Position numbers and translations under genes: made by a program. The notes under the pieces are model-generated. The model was not told where the DNA came from, ran no database searches, and worked only from the letters and a program-made list of their open reading frames with translations. Positions 10,186-19,790 of a stretch of DNA of 64,000 bases are shown here, piece after piece. Location of the stretch: NCBI GenBank assembly GCA_948579315.1, contig CAPAOL010000002.1, positions 62,001 to 126,000 on the forward strand. Reading direction: 5' to 3'. Source of the DNA: an uncultured Phocaeicola sp. Its GTDB lineage: Bacteria > Bacteroidota > Bacteroidia > Bacteroidales > Bacteroidaceae. The number at the start of each line of letters is the position of its first letter. Within the stretch, counting starts at the first letter, position 1.

Positions 10186-11562
10186 ATGAAAAAAGGATAT
10201 CTGATTAATATTGCAATGGTTCTATCCATTGTTGTTTTGTTCATGTCGTGCGATTCTCGTTCGGCTGACTATCGAATAATTTCAGTGGAAGCACCTTTTC
10301 CCATGAAACCTATTTGTGAATATATTTTTCCAGAGCGTGACTATGTAATCACAGACTTTGGTGCTGTGGCTGATACAATGTATGTAAATACAGAGGCTAT
10401 TAAGCAAGCTGTTTAGGCTTGTTCCAAGGCAGGTGGAGGACGGGTGGTTATTCCTGCCGGTGAGTGGGTGACAGGTCCTATTCACTTGGCCAATAATGTA
10501 AACTTGCATTTGAAAAAAGATGCGTTAGTACGTTTTACTGATAACCCGAAAGACTATTTGCCTGCTGTGATGACCACGTGGGAAGGTATGGAATGTTATA
10601 ACTATTCCCCACTTGTCTATGCGTACAACTGCGAAAATGTGGCAATTACAGGAGAAGGAACACTTGCTCCGAAAATGGAAACATGGAAGAAATGGTTTAA
10701 GCGCCCGATTGCTCATATGAATGCTTTAAAAAAACTTTATACAATGGCATCAACTGATGTTCCTGTGCAGCAACGGCAGATGGCGGTATCTGAGAATAAT
10801 TTACGTCCTCATTTAATTCAGTTTAATCGGTGTAGAAATGTATTACTTGATGGTTTTAAAATCCGGCAAAGTCCTTTTTGGACTATTCATTTCTATTTAT
10901 GTGATGGGGGGATTGCCCGTAATCTTGATGTTTATGCACATGGACATAATAATGATGGAATAGATTTGGAAATGAGTCGTAATATCTTGATTGAAAAGTG
11001 TAAATTTGATCAGGGTGATGATGGTGTGGTTATTAAATCGGGACGTAATCAGGATGCTTGGAGATTAAATACACCAACAGAAAATGTAGTAATTCGTGAT
11101 TGTCATATAGTTAATGCGCATACTCTTTTGGGGATTGGAAGTGAGATGTCAGGAGGGGTTCGTAATATTTATATGCATCATTGTGAGGCTCAAGATTCAG
11201 TATTTCGTTTGTTCTTTGCCAAAACAAACCATCGTAGAGGTGGATTTATTGAAAATATTTGGATGAAAAATGTTCGGGCTGGTCGTATGCAGCGAATCAT
11301 GGAAGTAGATACAGATGTGCTCTATCAATGGCGCGATTTAGTACCTACTTATAAGGATAGTGTTACAACTATCCGTGATCTTTATATGGATAGTGTTTGT
11401 GTTAATCGTGCTGAGGTCATTCTTGATTTGAAAGGTGATGAACGATTACCTATTAATAATGTATCAGTTAAAAATATTTATGTAAAAGAATTAACAGATA
11501 GCGTGAAGTATGTAAAAAATGCGAGAAATATTATATTGGAAGGACTGAAGTATAATAATTGA
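10186..11562 (+). pseudogene. GH28 polygalacturonase-type enzyme interrupted by an in-frame TAG
   Basis: The frame opens at 10186 with a lipoprotein signal (lipobox FMSC), reads FGAVADTMYVNTEAIKQAV, hits TAG at 10414-10416 (codon 77), and continues in the same frame as ACSKAGGGRVVIPAG to the stop at 11560. No frameshift is present. The rest is an intact GH28 right-handed beta-helix with the NNDGID and QGDDGVVIKSG active-site blocks and GIGSEMSGG. GH28 enzymes hydrolyse galacturonan or rhamnogalacturonan linkages. Homologues usually have Glu or Gln at the amber position, each one base away from TAG. A restart at GTG 10444 would lack the signal peptide and first coil. The likely state is a recent nonsense mutation; a sequencing error or readthrough cannot be excluded. 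Confidence 0.85.
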
Positions 11563-11771
11563 TAATCTATTTAAAATGAGAGGGCGTTTGGGTAAATAGT
11601 TTACTTAAAAATGATATATTTTATTAGGTAATAGGCTGTAGAATATAAAGGCTATATCAGAGAAATAAGTTATTTTAAAGGTGTTTATTTAAACCGACAA
11701 GTTGCAAGTTCTTGAATTTCTTCCTAGCTTTGTATTCGTTTGTTTTCAACAGGAGTACTTGCGTGAAGAAT

Positions 11772-14561
11772 ATGAAAAACATAGGAAGGATAGTATTACC
11801 AATCATTATTTTGTTATTGACAGTGCGGATAAATGCCGTTCCGGTCAAAGCATTTGATATGATAGTAAGAAACCTTCCTAATTCGGAACAGTTGCCGACC
11901 AAAGAATTGCTTTGTATTTTCCAGGATTCGGAAGGATATATGTGGTATGGCACTGAAGGGGGAGGCTTGTGTCGTGATGATGGATATACGGTGAAAGTAT
12001 TCCGTTCTGATTTCAAGAACCCGGGAATCTTGGAAAACAACAGTGTGACGTGTATTACTGAAGACGGTGAAGGGAAAATATGGTTTGGAACGAAGCGTGG
12101 CGCCTATATTTTGTCAAAAACAGATTATGAGATAAGGGCGCTTGCTGATGAAACGATAAAGGGTTGGACTATAACTACAATGACAGCGACGTCTGATGGT
12201 ACGGTCTGGATTTCGACTAACAGGCACTTGTTTCGATACAATGCGTCAGGGGAAAGAACTGGAAAATACATTCTTAAATGGAAAGGACAGGAGAATACCG
12301 TCAATTCTATTTATGAGGATAAGAAACAGACTGTTTGGGTAACTCAAGCAAAAGGCGGGCTTTTTTGCTATGATAAGGTAAAGGACTCTTTTATTTCATA
12401 TCCTTGGCCCTATGATGAGTATCCCACAAGCATGACGGAAGATCATAACACCCCGTATTATTGGGTTACTACTTGGGGAAAAGGTATTGTACGTTTTGAC
12501 CCCAAGGCACAGGATACGGACAAAATGTTTGGATTGCAAACAGTGGATAATGCGTCTTCTGACTCCGATACCCGAAAGCTTCATCATATTATACAAGATT
12601 CTGTTAAGGGATATTTGTGGGTGACTGCGGCAGATAACTTATATGCCTATAAAATAACGGCCGATGCATCCTTGGATAAGGTAGATCTCTCCCGTTTATT
12701 ATCAGCTGACAGGAAAATCCTCACAAAGATTTTTTCCGATCAATCCGGAAATTTATGGGTGACAGGTTATTATCCTTCTTCTTTCATTATTTCTTTTCTT
12801 CCTAATGAAGTGCTTCCTTTGTCTATGGAAGGGGTAAAGCAAAATTTGGGGATAATCGCGTCTCCTATGCAGTTTTCTCAAGAGAAGAATTATTATTGGA
12901 TCAGACAAAAGAAATTGGGGCTGTATGCTTATGATCCCCAAAGAGATCGTATGTCTGTTGTTAAGAATGACAGGGAGCTTTCTTTTTTCTTTGAGAAGCC
13001 ATCGGATAGAGAGGGAATCTATATGGTAAGGGATCATTCGGTTATATTAATTCGGTATAAGGAGGACCGGCTTTTTGAATCCATCGTATGTACCATACCC
13101 ATTAAACAAGGTGAGCGTATCCGCGCTTTGCATGATGACCGTCGTGGGAATCTTTGGATAGGTACCACTTACCATTTATTCCGGTATAGGATGAAGGATG
13201 GCCGATTGACTACAGTTTGTGATGATGTTGGTTTTATAAATGCTATCGTTTCGTCTAATGAAGGAGTTGTTTATTTTGCAACTGAAAGTAGAGGGTTGTG
13301 GAGAGTTTCCGGAGAAAGCCGGTTGCAAATAAAGGATACAGGAGAAAATTATTCGGTATTGACTGTCGCACCGGACAACAATCTTTGGGTGGGTACTAAA
13401 CAGGGCAATGTGTATAGTTATTCTCCGGATACGAATGATTTTATTTCCCGGACAAAAGATTGTGGATTGACAGGGGATGCTGTGTTGGATATAAAGTCGG
13501 ATGACGATGGGAATCTTTGGATTCTTACATCACAGCGGGTGATGGTCTATCATCCCGGAACACATATCTTTACTATGATGTCTTGTACTGATTCTTGGAT
13601 AAATCTGGAAGATTTCCAGTCATTGTATAAAGGTCCTCGGGGAGAAATGAGTGTGGGTGGACGAGGTGGAATTGTGACTTTTCCTCACTATAATGAAAAA
13701 AAGAGGAGGATACCTGAGCCAACGGTGTGTTTGACATCCGTCGAAATGAATAACACCTCTGAAATCGGGGTGGATAATCAAAAGAAAATAAGCCTGTCTC
13801 CTCATGAGAGAAATGTGAAATTGTTTTTTTCTACTTTTGACCATTTGAATACGAATAAGGTAAGATATGCTTATCGTTATAAACAAAGAAACGATAATTG
13901 GGTGGCCTTTCCGGCAGGGGAAAATAGTATCGGCTTGTCTGATTTGTCAAAGGGGGAATTTGAACTGGAAGTCCGTGCTACAGATGAGAATGGGCTGTGG
14001 AGTAAGAGTACATTGACGGTCATGATCCAATGTTTGCCTGCTTGGTATGAAACAGGCTGGGCGTATTTGTTTTATGTGCTTGTTGTTTTATCGGTTGTTT
14101 GGGGATTGGGCCGGATGTATATGAAATTACGGGAGTCCATTGTTGCACAGACTGTTCTGCCATTGGAACAAAATCCGGAGCAAAGGCAAGAGATAGATCC
14201 ATTGCCGGAAGAAGGAAAAGTAGAAGCGAATTCTATTTCAGCATCTGATGAGCAATTAATAAGGAAGGCATTGGATATGGTTGAGAAGAACCTTAGTAAT
14301 CCTGAATATTCCATAGAAGATTTAAGTAGGGATATGTGCATGAGTCGTGCTACTCTTTACCGGAAGATTACATCTATCACCGGAAGTTCGCCTTCTGATT
14401 TCGTGAAGAATGTACGTCTTCGTAAAGCTGCCGAATTATTGAAAGAAGGAGGGCTTTCCATTGCTGAGATAGCTGATCAGGTTGGTTTTAATACGCCTAG
14501 TTATTTCACAAAATCATTCAAGAAACTGTTTGGGGTGTTGCCTACACAATATAATAAGTGA
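11772..14561 (+). CDS. membrane regulator: Reg_prop propeller, Y_Y_Y domain and AraC-type HTH, no kinase
   Basis: A 929-residue protein from the ATG at 11772 (the frame is open from 11712, but 11772 gives a proper signal sequence). The periplasmic part carries repeated propeller blades with GNLWIGT/GNLWVTG/GYMWYGT signatures, then a Y_Y_Y domain at about 640-755, and one membrane helix at about 763-785. After a short linker comes a cytoplasmic AraC-family HTH at about 828-929 (MSRATLYRKI, FNTPSYFTKSFKKLFG). The layout matches hybrid two-component systems of Bacteroides, but the histidine kinase, HATPase and receiver domains between membrane and HTH are absent. It would act as a one-piece transmembrane transcription factor. 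It sits between the first locus and aldA and may regulate either. Confidence 0.88.
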   Translation: MKNIGRIVLPIIILLLTVRINAVPVKAFDMIVRNLPNSEQLPTKELLCIFQDSEGYMWYGTEGGGLCRDDGYTVKVFRSDFKNPGILENNSVTCITEDGEGKIWFGTKRGAYILSKTDYEIRALADETIKGWTITTMTATSDGTVWISTNRHLFRYNASGERTGKYILKWKGQENTVNSIYEDKKQTVWVTQAKGGLFCYDKVKDSFISYPWPYDEYPTSMTEDHNTPYYWVTTWGKGIVRFDPKAQDTDKMFGLQTVDNASSDSDTRKLHHIIQDSVKGYLWVTAADNLYAYKITADASLDKVDLSRLLSADRKILTKIFSDQSGNLWVTGYYPSSFIISFLPNEVLPLSMEGVKQNLGIIASPMQFSQEKNYYWIRQKKLGLYAYDPQRDRMSVVKNDRELSFFFEKPSDREGIYMVRDHSVILIRYKEDRLFESIVCTIPIKQGERIRALHDDRRGNLWIGTTYHLFRYRMKDGRLTTVCDDVGFINAIVSSNEGVVYFATESRGLWRVSGESRLQIKDTGENYSVLTVAPDNNLWVGTKQGNVYSYSPDTNDFISRTKDCGLTGDAVLDIKSDDDGNLWILTSQRVMVYHPGTHIFTMMSCTDSWINLEDFQSLYKGPRGEMSVGGRGGIVTFPHYNEKKRRIPEPTVCLTSVEMNNTSEIGVDNQKKISLSPHERNVKLFFSTFDHLNTNKVRYAYRYKQRNDNWVAFPAGENSIGLSDLSKGEFELEVRATDENGLWSKSTLTVMIQCLPAWYETGWAYLFYVLVVLSVVWGLGRMYMKLRESIVAQTVLPLEQNPEQRQEIDPLPEEGKVEANSISASDEQLIRKALDMVEKNLSNPEYSIEDLSRDMCMSRATLYRKITSITGSSPSDFVKNVRLRKAAELLKEGGLSIAEIADQVGFNTPSYFTKSFKKLFGVLPTQYNK

Positions 14562-14681
14562 TGTTTTAGTGATAAGAAGGAGATGGCTTTTGTGGCAGTT
14601 GATAGAGGAATAATTATAAATATGATTCATAAAGTTCAATTAAAGTGTATAAATTTCCATGTTAATGAACAAAAATACATT

Positions 14682-14710
14682 TTTGGGCTTTATAAATAAT
14701 GATATATTTG
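14682..14710 (+). promoter_or_regulatory. Bacteroidales-type promoter before aldA
   Basis: TATATTTG at 14703-14710 matches the -7 consensus TAnnTTTG. TTTG at 14682-14685 could be the -33 box, but the 17-base gap is 2 shorter than the usual 19. It would give a leader of about 55 bases. Confidence 0.5.
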
Positions 14711-14772
14711 TAAAATGCTGCTTGGATATTTCAGATTGAAAGAAATAAGGTACTCATTTTACATTTAAGACC

Positions 14773-16209
14773 ATGAAAGAACTAAAGATGTACATCGATG
14801 GGCGATTCATCGAAAACCAATCCGATAAGTGGATTGATGTATTGAACCCTTCTACGGAAGAAGTGATATCTAAAATGCCTGATGGCACACCGGAAGATGC
14901 ACGTGCTGCTATAAATGCTGCCGTGAAGGCACAGCTTTCTTGGGAGAGTCTTACCTCTATTGAACGTGCCGGCTATTTAACTCGGATTGCACAAGGTATC
15001 CGCAAGCGGGAACAGGAATTGACTGATATTATTATCCGGGAGGGTGGAAAAACAAGAGGATTAGCTAATGTAGAGGTGTTATTTACGGCTGATTACCTTG
15101 ATTATATGGCTGGATGGGCCCGTCGCTATGAAGGGGAAATCATTCCTAGTGACCGTCCTCACGAAAATATATTTGTCTTTAAGAAACCTATTGGGGTGAC
15201 AACAGGCATCCTGCCTTGGAATTTTCCTTTTTTCTTGATTGCCCGTAAGGCCGCTCCTGCTCTGTTGACGGGGAATACAATTGTGGTAAAGCCGAGTCAG
15301 CTGACACCGGAAAACGCGTATGTTTTCGCACAGATTGTAGATGAAGTTGGGTTGCCTAAAGGTGTATTCAATCTGGTGAACGGTCGTGGTTCGGTGATTG
15401 GACATGAACTGGCTGCTAACCCTAAAGTAGGTATGGTTAGTCTGACCGGAAGTGTGGAGGCTGGAATACAGACCATGGCAGCCGCTTCTGCCAATGTGAC
15501 GAAGGTTTCTTTGGAATTGGGAGGGAAGGCTCCCGGTATTGTAATGCCGGATGCAGATTTGGATTTAGCTGTAAAATCCATTATTGCTTCGCGTGTTATT
15601 AATACAGGACAGGTATGTAATTGCTGTGAGCGCGTGTATGTACATTCTAGTATAAAAGAGGCTTTCCTTGAGAAACTGTTGGCAGGATTCAAGCAGGTGA
15701 AAGTGGGTGATCCGAATCAGTATACAGACCTCAATATGGGTCCGTTGATTGATGCCAATGCACTGAAATCAGTAGAAGAGAAAGTGAAAAAAGCTATTGA
15801 GCAGGGAGCTGAGTTGCTATGCGGTGGTCATCGTATCGGTACTAAAGGATATTTCTTTGAACCGACGATTTTGATTAATTGTACCCAAAAGATGGATATT
15901 ATTCAGGAAGAAACTTTTGGACCGGTACTTCCGGTTGTTGAGTTTACAGAGGTGGAAGACGCCATTGCCTGGGCTAATGATTGTGAATATGGGCTGACTT
16001 CTTCTATTTATACCCAGAACCTGGATATGACATTCAAATTGATTCGTGCGTTGAAATTTGGTGAAACTTATGTGAATCGTGAGAATTTTGAGGCGATGCA
16101 GGGATTCCATGCCGGATGGCGTAAATCTGGTATCGGTGGCGCGGATGGTAAACATGGGCTGGAAGAGTATTTACAGACGCAGCTGGTTTATTTGGAAACT
16201 AAAGGCTGA
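14773..16209 (+). CDS. aldA: lactaldehyde/glycolaldehyde dehydrogenase
   Basis: Cytoplasmic NAD-dependent aldehyde dehydrogenase of 478 residues, the same length as Escherichia coli AldA (479) and strikingly similar to it throughout: TGILPWNFPFFLIARK, SLELGGKAPGIVMPDADL, the catalytic Cys in GQVCNCCERVYV (about 285), and the C-terminal NRENFEAMQGFHAGWRKSG. The Glu of LELGGK (about 253) is the general base. AldA oxidises L-lactaldehyde, the cleavage product of rhamnulose- or fuculose-1-phosphate, to lactate. In a pectin region this fits disposal of rhamnose or fucose carbon. No rhamnose isomerase, kinase or aldolase genes are in the window. It has its own promoter-like sequence upstream. Confidence 0.9.
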   Translation: MKELKMYIDGRFIENQSDKWIDVLNPSTEEVISKMPDGTPEDARAAINAAVKAQLSWESLTSIERAGYLTRIAQGIRKREQELTDIIIREGGKTRGLANVEVLFTADYLDYMAGWARRYEGEIIPSDRPHENIFVFKKPIGVTTGILPWNFPFFLIARKAAPALLTGNTIVVKPSQLTPENAYVFAQIVDEVGLPKGVFNLVNGRGSVIGHELAANPKVGMVSLTGSVEAGIQTMAAASANVTKVSLELGGKAPGIVMPDADLDLAVKSIIASRVINTGQVCNCCERVYVHSSIKEAFLEKLLAGFKQVKVGDPNQYTDLNMGPLIDANALKSVEEKVKKAIEQGAELLCGGHRIGTKGYFFEPTILINCTQKMDIIQEETFGPVLPVVEFTEVEDAIAWANDCEYGLTSSIYTQNLDMTFKLIRALKFGETYVNRENFEAMQGFHAGWRKSGIGGADGKHGLEEYLQTQLVYLETKG

Positions 16210-16394
16210 TTCTCATCATTATTCTATGTAGGATTGTCTCGGGATATAATTCGTATTTTATGTCTCGAGATACATCTTGTTATATGATGGATATTTATTA
16301 TTGATTTGGATTGATACTTTAAGAAGTATAGAGTACAAAATACTTGTTGTTTCGTCCTGTTGGAAAAGGTTTATTCATCATAAAACAGCATGCT

Positions 16395-17399
16395 ATGAAA
16401 TTGTTTTTTTCCTTCGTTTTTGCCTTATTGGCTTTTACAGCTTGTACAAAACCCGAAAAGGAAGTCTATATCTTCACTTCTCATCGTGAGCCGGCATTGG
16501 ACGGGTTACATTATCTTTACAGCTATGACGGCTATCATTGGGATAGTATCGCAGGTTCATGGTTGAAACCGGAAATAGGAAATAAGACTCCTTATTATAA
16601 TTATTTCACTAAACAGACCGAAGAACAGAAATATGCTCCCAATTCGATGATGCGTGATCCGTCCATGACCCAAGGCCCGGATGGAACTTTCCATTTAGTG
16701 TGGACAATCAGTTGGAATGGAGAACAGGGATTTGGTTATGCCAGTTCTAAAGACTTGATTCATTGGAGTGAACAACGCGAAATTAAAGTGATGAAAGACT
16801 CTTTGACTAACAATGTGTGGGCACCGGAAGTTTTCTATGATGATGAAAAGGAACAGTTCATCGTTGCCTGGTCTTCTGCCATTCCTGTAGAAAGATATAC
16901 GGCAGCCGATAGTTTGGGAGCTAATAAAAGTCACCGTGCCTATTATACCACGACCAAGGATTTCCAAACGTTTACTCCTGCAAAGGCGTTTTATGATCCG
17001 GGATTTAATTCTATTGACGGATTTATAGTAAAGCGTGATAAAAACGACTATGTATTAATTATAAAAGACAATCGCAAGCCTGGTTACAGTGATTTGTTCT
17101 GTGTATCCGGGCCATCGGCAGAAGGACCTTATGCTGATCCGTCAGTAAAATTTGCACCGACTTACTCTGAAGGTCCGTGTGCCGTGAAAGTAGGTGATGA
17201 ATGGTTGATTTATTTTGATGTTTATCGGGAAGGACGGTTTGGAGCCGTGTCTACAAAAGACTTCAAGAACTTTACTCCCATTGACGATCAGATTTCTATT
17301 CCACAAGGACATAAGCATGGTACTATCATAAAAGTTCCCGAATCAGTTTTACTCAACCTGAAAGCGGAGGAAGCTAAAAGATTCCCTCAAAAAGACTAG
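16395..17399 (+). CDS. GH43-like beta-propeller lipoprotein
   Basis: Predicted lipoprotein of 334 residues starting at the ATG at 16395, where MKLFFSFVFALLAFTAC gives a lipobox; the open frame upstream to 16344 lacks this. The body has the GH43 pattern: RDPSMTQGPDGTFHLVW (candidate base Asp), NVWAPEVFYDDE, and YSEGPCAVKVGDEWLIYFD (candidate acid Glu), in a five-bladed propeller. Arabinofuranosidase or xylosidase-like activity would be usual for the family, but the subfamily was not recognised. It lies 185 bases after aldA and about 57 bases before a GH140-like gene in the same direction, so the two hydrolases probably share a transcript. Confidence 0.72.
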   Translation: MKLFFSFVFALLAFTACTKPEKEVYIFTSHREPALDGLHYLYSYDGYHWDSIAGSWLKPEIGNKTPYYNYFTKQTEEQKYAPNSMMRDPSMTQGPDGTFHLVWTISWNGEQGFGYASSKDLIHWSEQREIKVMKDSLTNNVWAPEVFYDDEKEQFIVAWSSAIPVERYTAADSLGANKSHRAYYTTTKDFQTFTPAKAFYDPGFNSIDGFIVKRDKNDYVLIIKDNRKPGYSDLFCVSGPSAEGPYADPSVKFAPTYSEGPCAVKVGDEWLIYFDVYREGRFGAVSTKDFKNFTPIDDQISIPQGHKHGTIIKVPESVLLNLKAEEAKRFPQKD

Positions 17400-17456
17400 T
17401 TATTACCCAGAATTGTCTGCTTGAATAAGTTACTTTGGGCTTTTGAAATTTATAAG

Positions 17457-18932
17457 ATGAATGCACAAATGAAAAACAAGAATCTAGTATTATTATTCCT
17501 TCTTCTGATGGTGGAAGGAGGGCTGCTTTCGGCAGCAGCACAGAGCAAATCGTCGGTTTATAAGCCTTGGAGTCATGGACAACTGAAAGTAAGTAAAGAG
17601 AACCGTTATCTGATGAATGCGGACGGAACTCCCTTTTTCTGGTTGGGAGATACGGGATGGCTGTTGCCCGAGAAACTGAATAGAGATGAGGCTGCTTATT
17701 ATCTGGAACATTGTCGTCAGGCAGGTTTCAATGTGGTGCAGGTACAGACTATAAATGGAGTTCCTGCCATGAATTTCTATGGCCAGTATTCCATGATAGA
17801 TGGTTTCAATTTTAAGAATATAGACAGAAAAGGAGTTTACGGGTATTGGGATCACATGGATTATATTATTCAGAAAGCTGAGCAGAACGGCATTTACATA
17901 GCGATGGTATGTATCTGGGGAGGGCTTGTGCGCTCCGGAAAGATGAATGTTGAAGAGGCCAAAGCGTATGGTAGATTTTTAGGTGAACGATATAAAGATG
18001 CCCCTAATATTATTTGGGTAATCGGTGGAGATACTTATGCTGACCGAAATACTGAGATTTGGGAGGCGTTGGCGAATAGTATTCTTGCTGTGGACGAGAA
18101 TCATATAATGACCTTTCATCCGTTTGGTCGTACATCCAGTGCTACCCATCTGAATAATAAGGAGTGGATGGATATGAATATGTTCCAAAGTGGACACAGG
18201 CGTTATGGCCAGAAAAAAGGAGATGGTGATACTTCTGTTACGGGATTGGAGGAAGACAATTGGCGTTATGTAGAAGAGGCTTTGTCCATGACTCCACTGA
18301 AGCCTGTTCTGGATGCAGAACCCAGTTATGAAGGTATTCCTCAGGGATTGCATGATCCTGCCCAGCCACGCTGGCGTGACTGTGATGTGAGACGCTATGG
18401 ATATTGGTCTGTTTTTGCGGGCTCTTGCGGACATACATACGGACATAATAATATCATGCAGTTCTTGAAACCGGGTACACCTGGTGGGTATGGAGCTGAT
18501 GGAATAGAGAAACCTTGGTATAAAGCAATGCAGGATCCCGGCTTCAATCAGATGAAATATCTGAAGAATCTGATGTTAACTTTCCCTTATTTTGAACGTG
18601 TACCGGATCAAAGTGTAATTGCCGGTACGAATGGGAATCGTTATGACAGAGCCATTGCGACTCGCGGAAAGGATTATTTGTTAGTATACAATTACTCCGG
18701 AAATCCGATGTCTGTTGACTTGACTAAAATCAGTGGCGCAAAAAAGAAAGTATGGTGGTATAGTCCTAAAGATGGAAAACTTTCTTTTATAGGAGAATTT
18801 GATAGTAAAATTACTCCCTTTACCTATGACGGCAGTTATAATCGGGATAATGACCAGGTATTAATTGCTATAGATTCAAGCAAGAATTATATTTCTACCG
18901 AATGGCTGGAACTTCCTATGGTAAATCAATAG
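17457..18932 (+). CDS. GH140-like (DUF4038) glycoside hydrolase, apiosidase-type
   Basis: Secreted TIM-barrel enzyme of about 491 residues. The frame is open from a TTG at 17421, but ATG at 17457 or 17469 gives the signal peptide (LLFLLLMVEGGLLSAAAQ). Features of DUF4038/GH140 are FFWLGDTGWLLPEKLNRDE near the start, WVIGGDTYADRN (candidate catalytic Asp) and KPVLDAEPSYEG (candidate catalytic Glu), then a C-terminal beta-sandwich (about 400-491) of the collagen-binding-like type. The founding GH140 member from B. thetaiotaomicron removes D-apiose from rhamnogalacturonan-II, so an RG-II or related side-chain role is plausible. A different substrate within the family is possible. Confidence 0.8.
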   Translation: MNAQMKNKNLVLLFLLLMVEGGLLSAAAQSKSSVYKPWSHGQLKVSKENRYLMNADGTPFFWLGDTGWLLPEKLNRDEAAYYLEHCRQAGFNVVQVQTINGVPAMNFYGQYSMIDGFNFKNIDRKGVYGYWDHMDYIIQKAEQNGIYIAMVCIWGGLVRSGKMNVEEAKAYGRFLGERYKDAPNIIWVIGGDTYADRNTEIWEALANSILAVDENHIMTFHPFGRTSSATHLNNKEWMDMNMFQSGHRRYGQKKGDGDTSVTGLEEDNWRYVEEALSMTPLKPVLDAEPSYEGIPQGLHDPAQPRWRDCDVRRYGYWSVFAGSCGHTYGHNNIMQFLKPGTPGGYGADGIEKPWYKAMQDPGFNQMKYLKNLMLTFPYFERVPDQSVIAGTNGNRYDRAIATRGKDYLLVYNYSGNPMSVDLTKISGAKKKVWWYSPKDGKLSFIGEFDSKITPFTYDGSYNRDNDQVLIAIDSSKNYISTEWLELPMVNQ

Positions 18933-19003
18933 CATTTTTAAGGAATACAGCCAAAAAGTCTTATTAAGTCTTAATGAAACGGGAAAAGTCAATGCGGAAA
19001 TTG

Positions 19004-19011
19004 TAATTTTG
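19004..19011 (+). promoter_or_regulatory. -7-like box before the 246-residue protein gene
   Basis: TAATTTTG matches TAnnTTTG and lies 17 bases before the ATG at 19029. No convincing -33 box was seen. Confidence 0.4.
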
Positions 19012-19028
19012 AAAAAACACATTTACAA

Positions 19029-19769
19029 ATGAAACGCATTGGCTTGTTCTTATTCTTTTGTATTCTTTCCTTGCATGGCATAGCTCAGGTTGAAAATGAC
19101 AAGGATACGCTCATCATCCGGCAAGATAAAATCAATGAGTTTATCAATGAGATGAATGAGGCTGATAAAAGTATGGATTTTATAAACGAACCTCCTACGT
19201 TGACACCTCCCGTTTTATCTGATACATTGCGGATGCCAAAATTTGATTTTACTTCCCGTGAAGAAATGCCTAAGATATCCCCTTATACTTTTTCCGGAAA
19301 TCCTTTCGGACATGATTATATAGATGGACGTGCTTATCAGATTAATAGTACAGGGATTCTGAGTGGTTATCATTCCTTTCAAGGGTTGCCTTCTATAGGT
19401 GAGGCACGTAATGCCGGAGTGATGTACACACAGCGTCTCAATGATTTTATAACCGTGACGGGAGGAGTATATGCTGCTAAATACAATGTATATGGAGTCC
19501 GCTTTAATGATTTAGGTGCTAAGGGAAAGTTGTCTTTTCGCATTAATGACAGAATGAAGATCAATATGTTCGGCACATACTCGGTGTATAACGGATATGG
19601 TATGACTCCCGCTTCACAGCTTTTTATGAACCAGAATTCATACGGAGGCACTTTGGAATTTAAAATATCGGATAGTTTCGGAATTGAAGCGGGAGCAGAG
19701 AGGGAATTTAATCCGATGACCCGTAAATGGGAAACCCATCCTATTATTATGCCGGTATTCTATAAATAA
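19029..19769 (+). CDS. conserved hypothetical exported protein, barrel-like
   Basis: A 246-residue protein with a signal peptide ending at GIAQ. No family was recognised with confidence. After a polar, acidic first third (to about residue 90) it has alternating short beta strands: TGGVYAAKYNVYGV, GKLSFRINDRMKINMFGTYSVY, YGGTLEFKISDSFGIEAGAERE. These look like the last strands of an outer-membrane beta barrel, and the C-terminus IIMPVFYK ends aromatic-basic. It lies 21 bases before a large nuclease-helicase gene in the same direction, so the two may be co-transcribed, but nothing in it suggests a DNA role. It shows no carbohydrate-enzyme motif and probably belongs to the core genome rather than the pectin loci. 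Confidence 0.6.
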   Translation: MKRIGLFLFFCILSLHGIAQVENDKDTLIIRQDKINEFINEMNEADKSMDFINEPPTLTPPVLSDTLRMPKFDFTSREEMPKISPYTFSGNPFGHDYIDGRAYQINSTGILSGYHSFQGLPSIGEARNAGVMYTQRLNDFITVTGGVYAAKYNVYGVRFNDLGAKGKLSFRINDRMKINMFGTYSVYNGYGMTPASQLFMNQNSYGGTLEFKISDSFGIEAGAEREFNPMTRKWETHPIIMPVFYK

Positions 19770-19790
19770 TAATTTGTGTATCTTTACGGC

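Noticed and set aside
10186..11562. GH28 as two separate genes, or as a recoded amber gene
   Set aside because: The second part has only a GTG start within a conserved coil and no signal peptide. There is no sign elsewhere in the window of amber codons read as sense, so a broken gene is the simplest reading.
16217..16290. TGTCTCGGGATA / TGTCTCGAGATA repeats after aldA as a terminator
   Set aside because: They are direct repeats and do not form a convincing stem with a T run.
17979..18446. 155-codon minus-strand frame opposite the GH140-like gene
   Set aside because: Antisense shadow with biased composition and no independent evidence.
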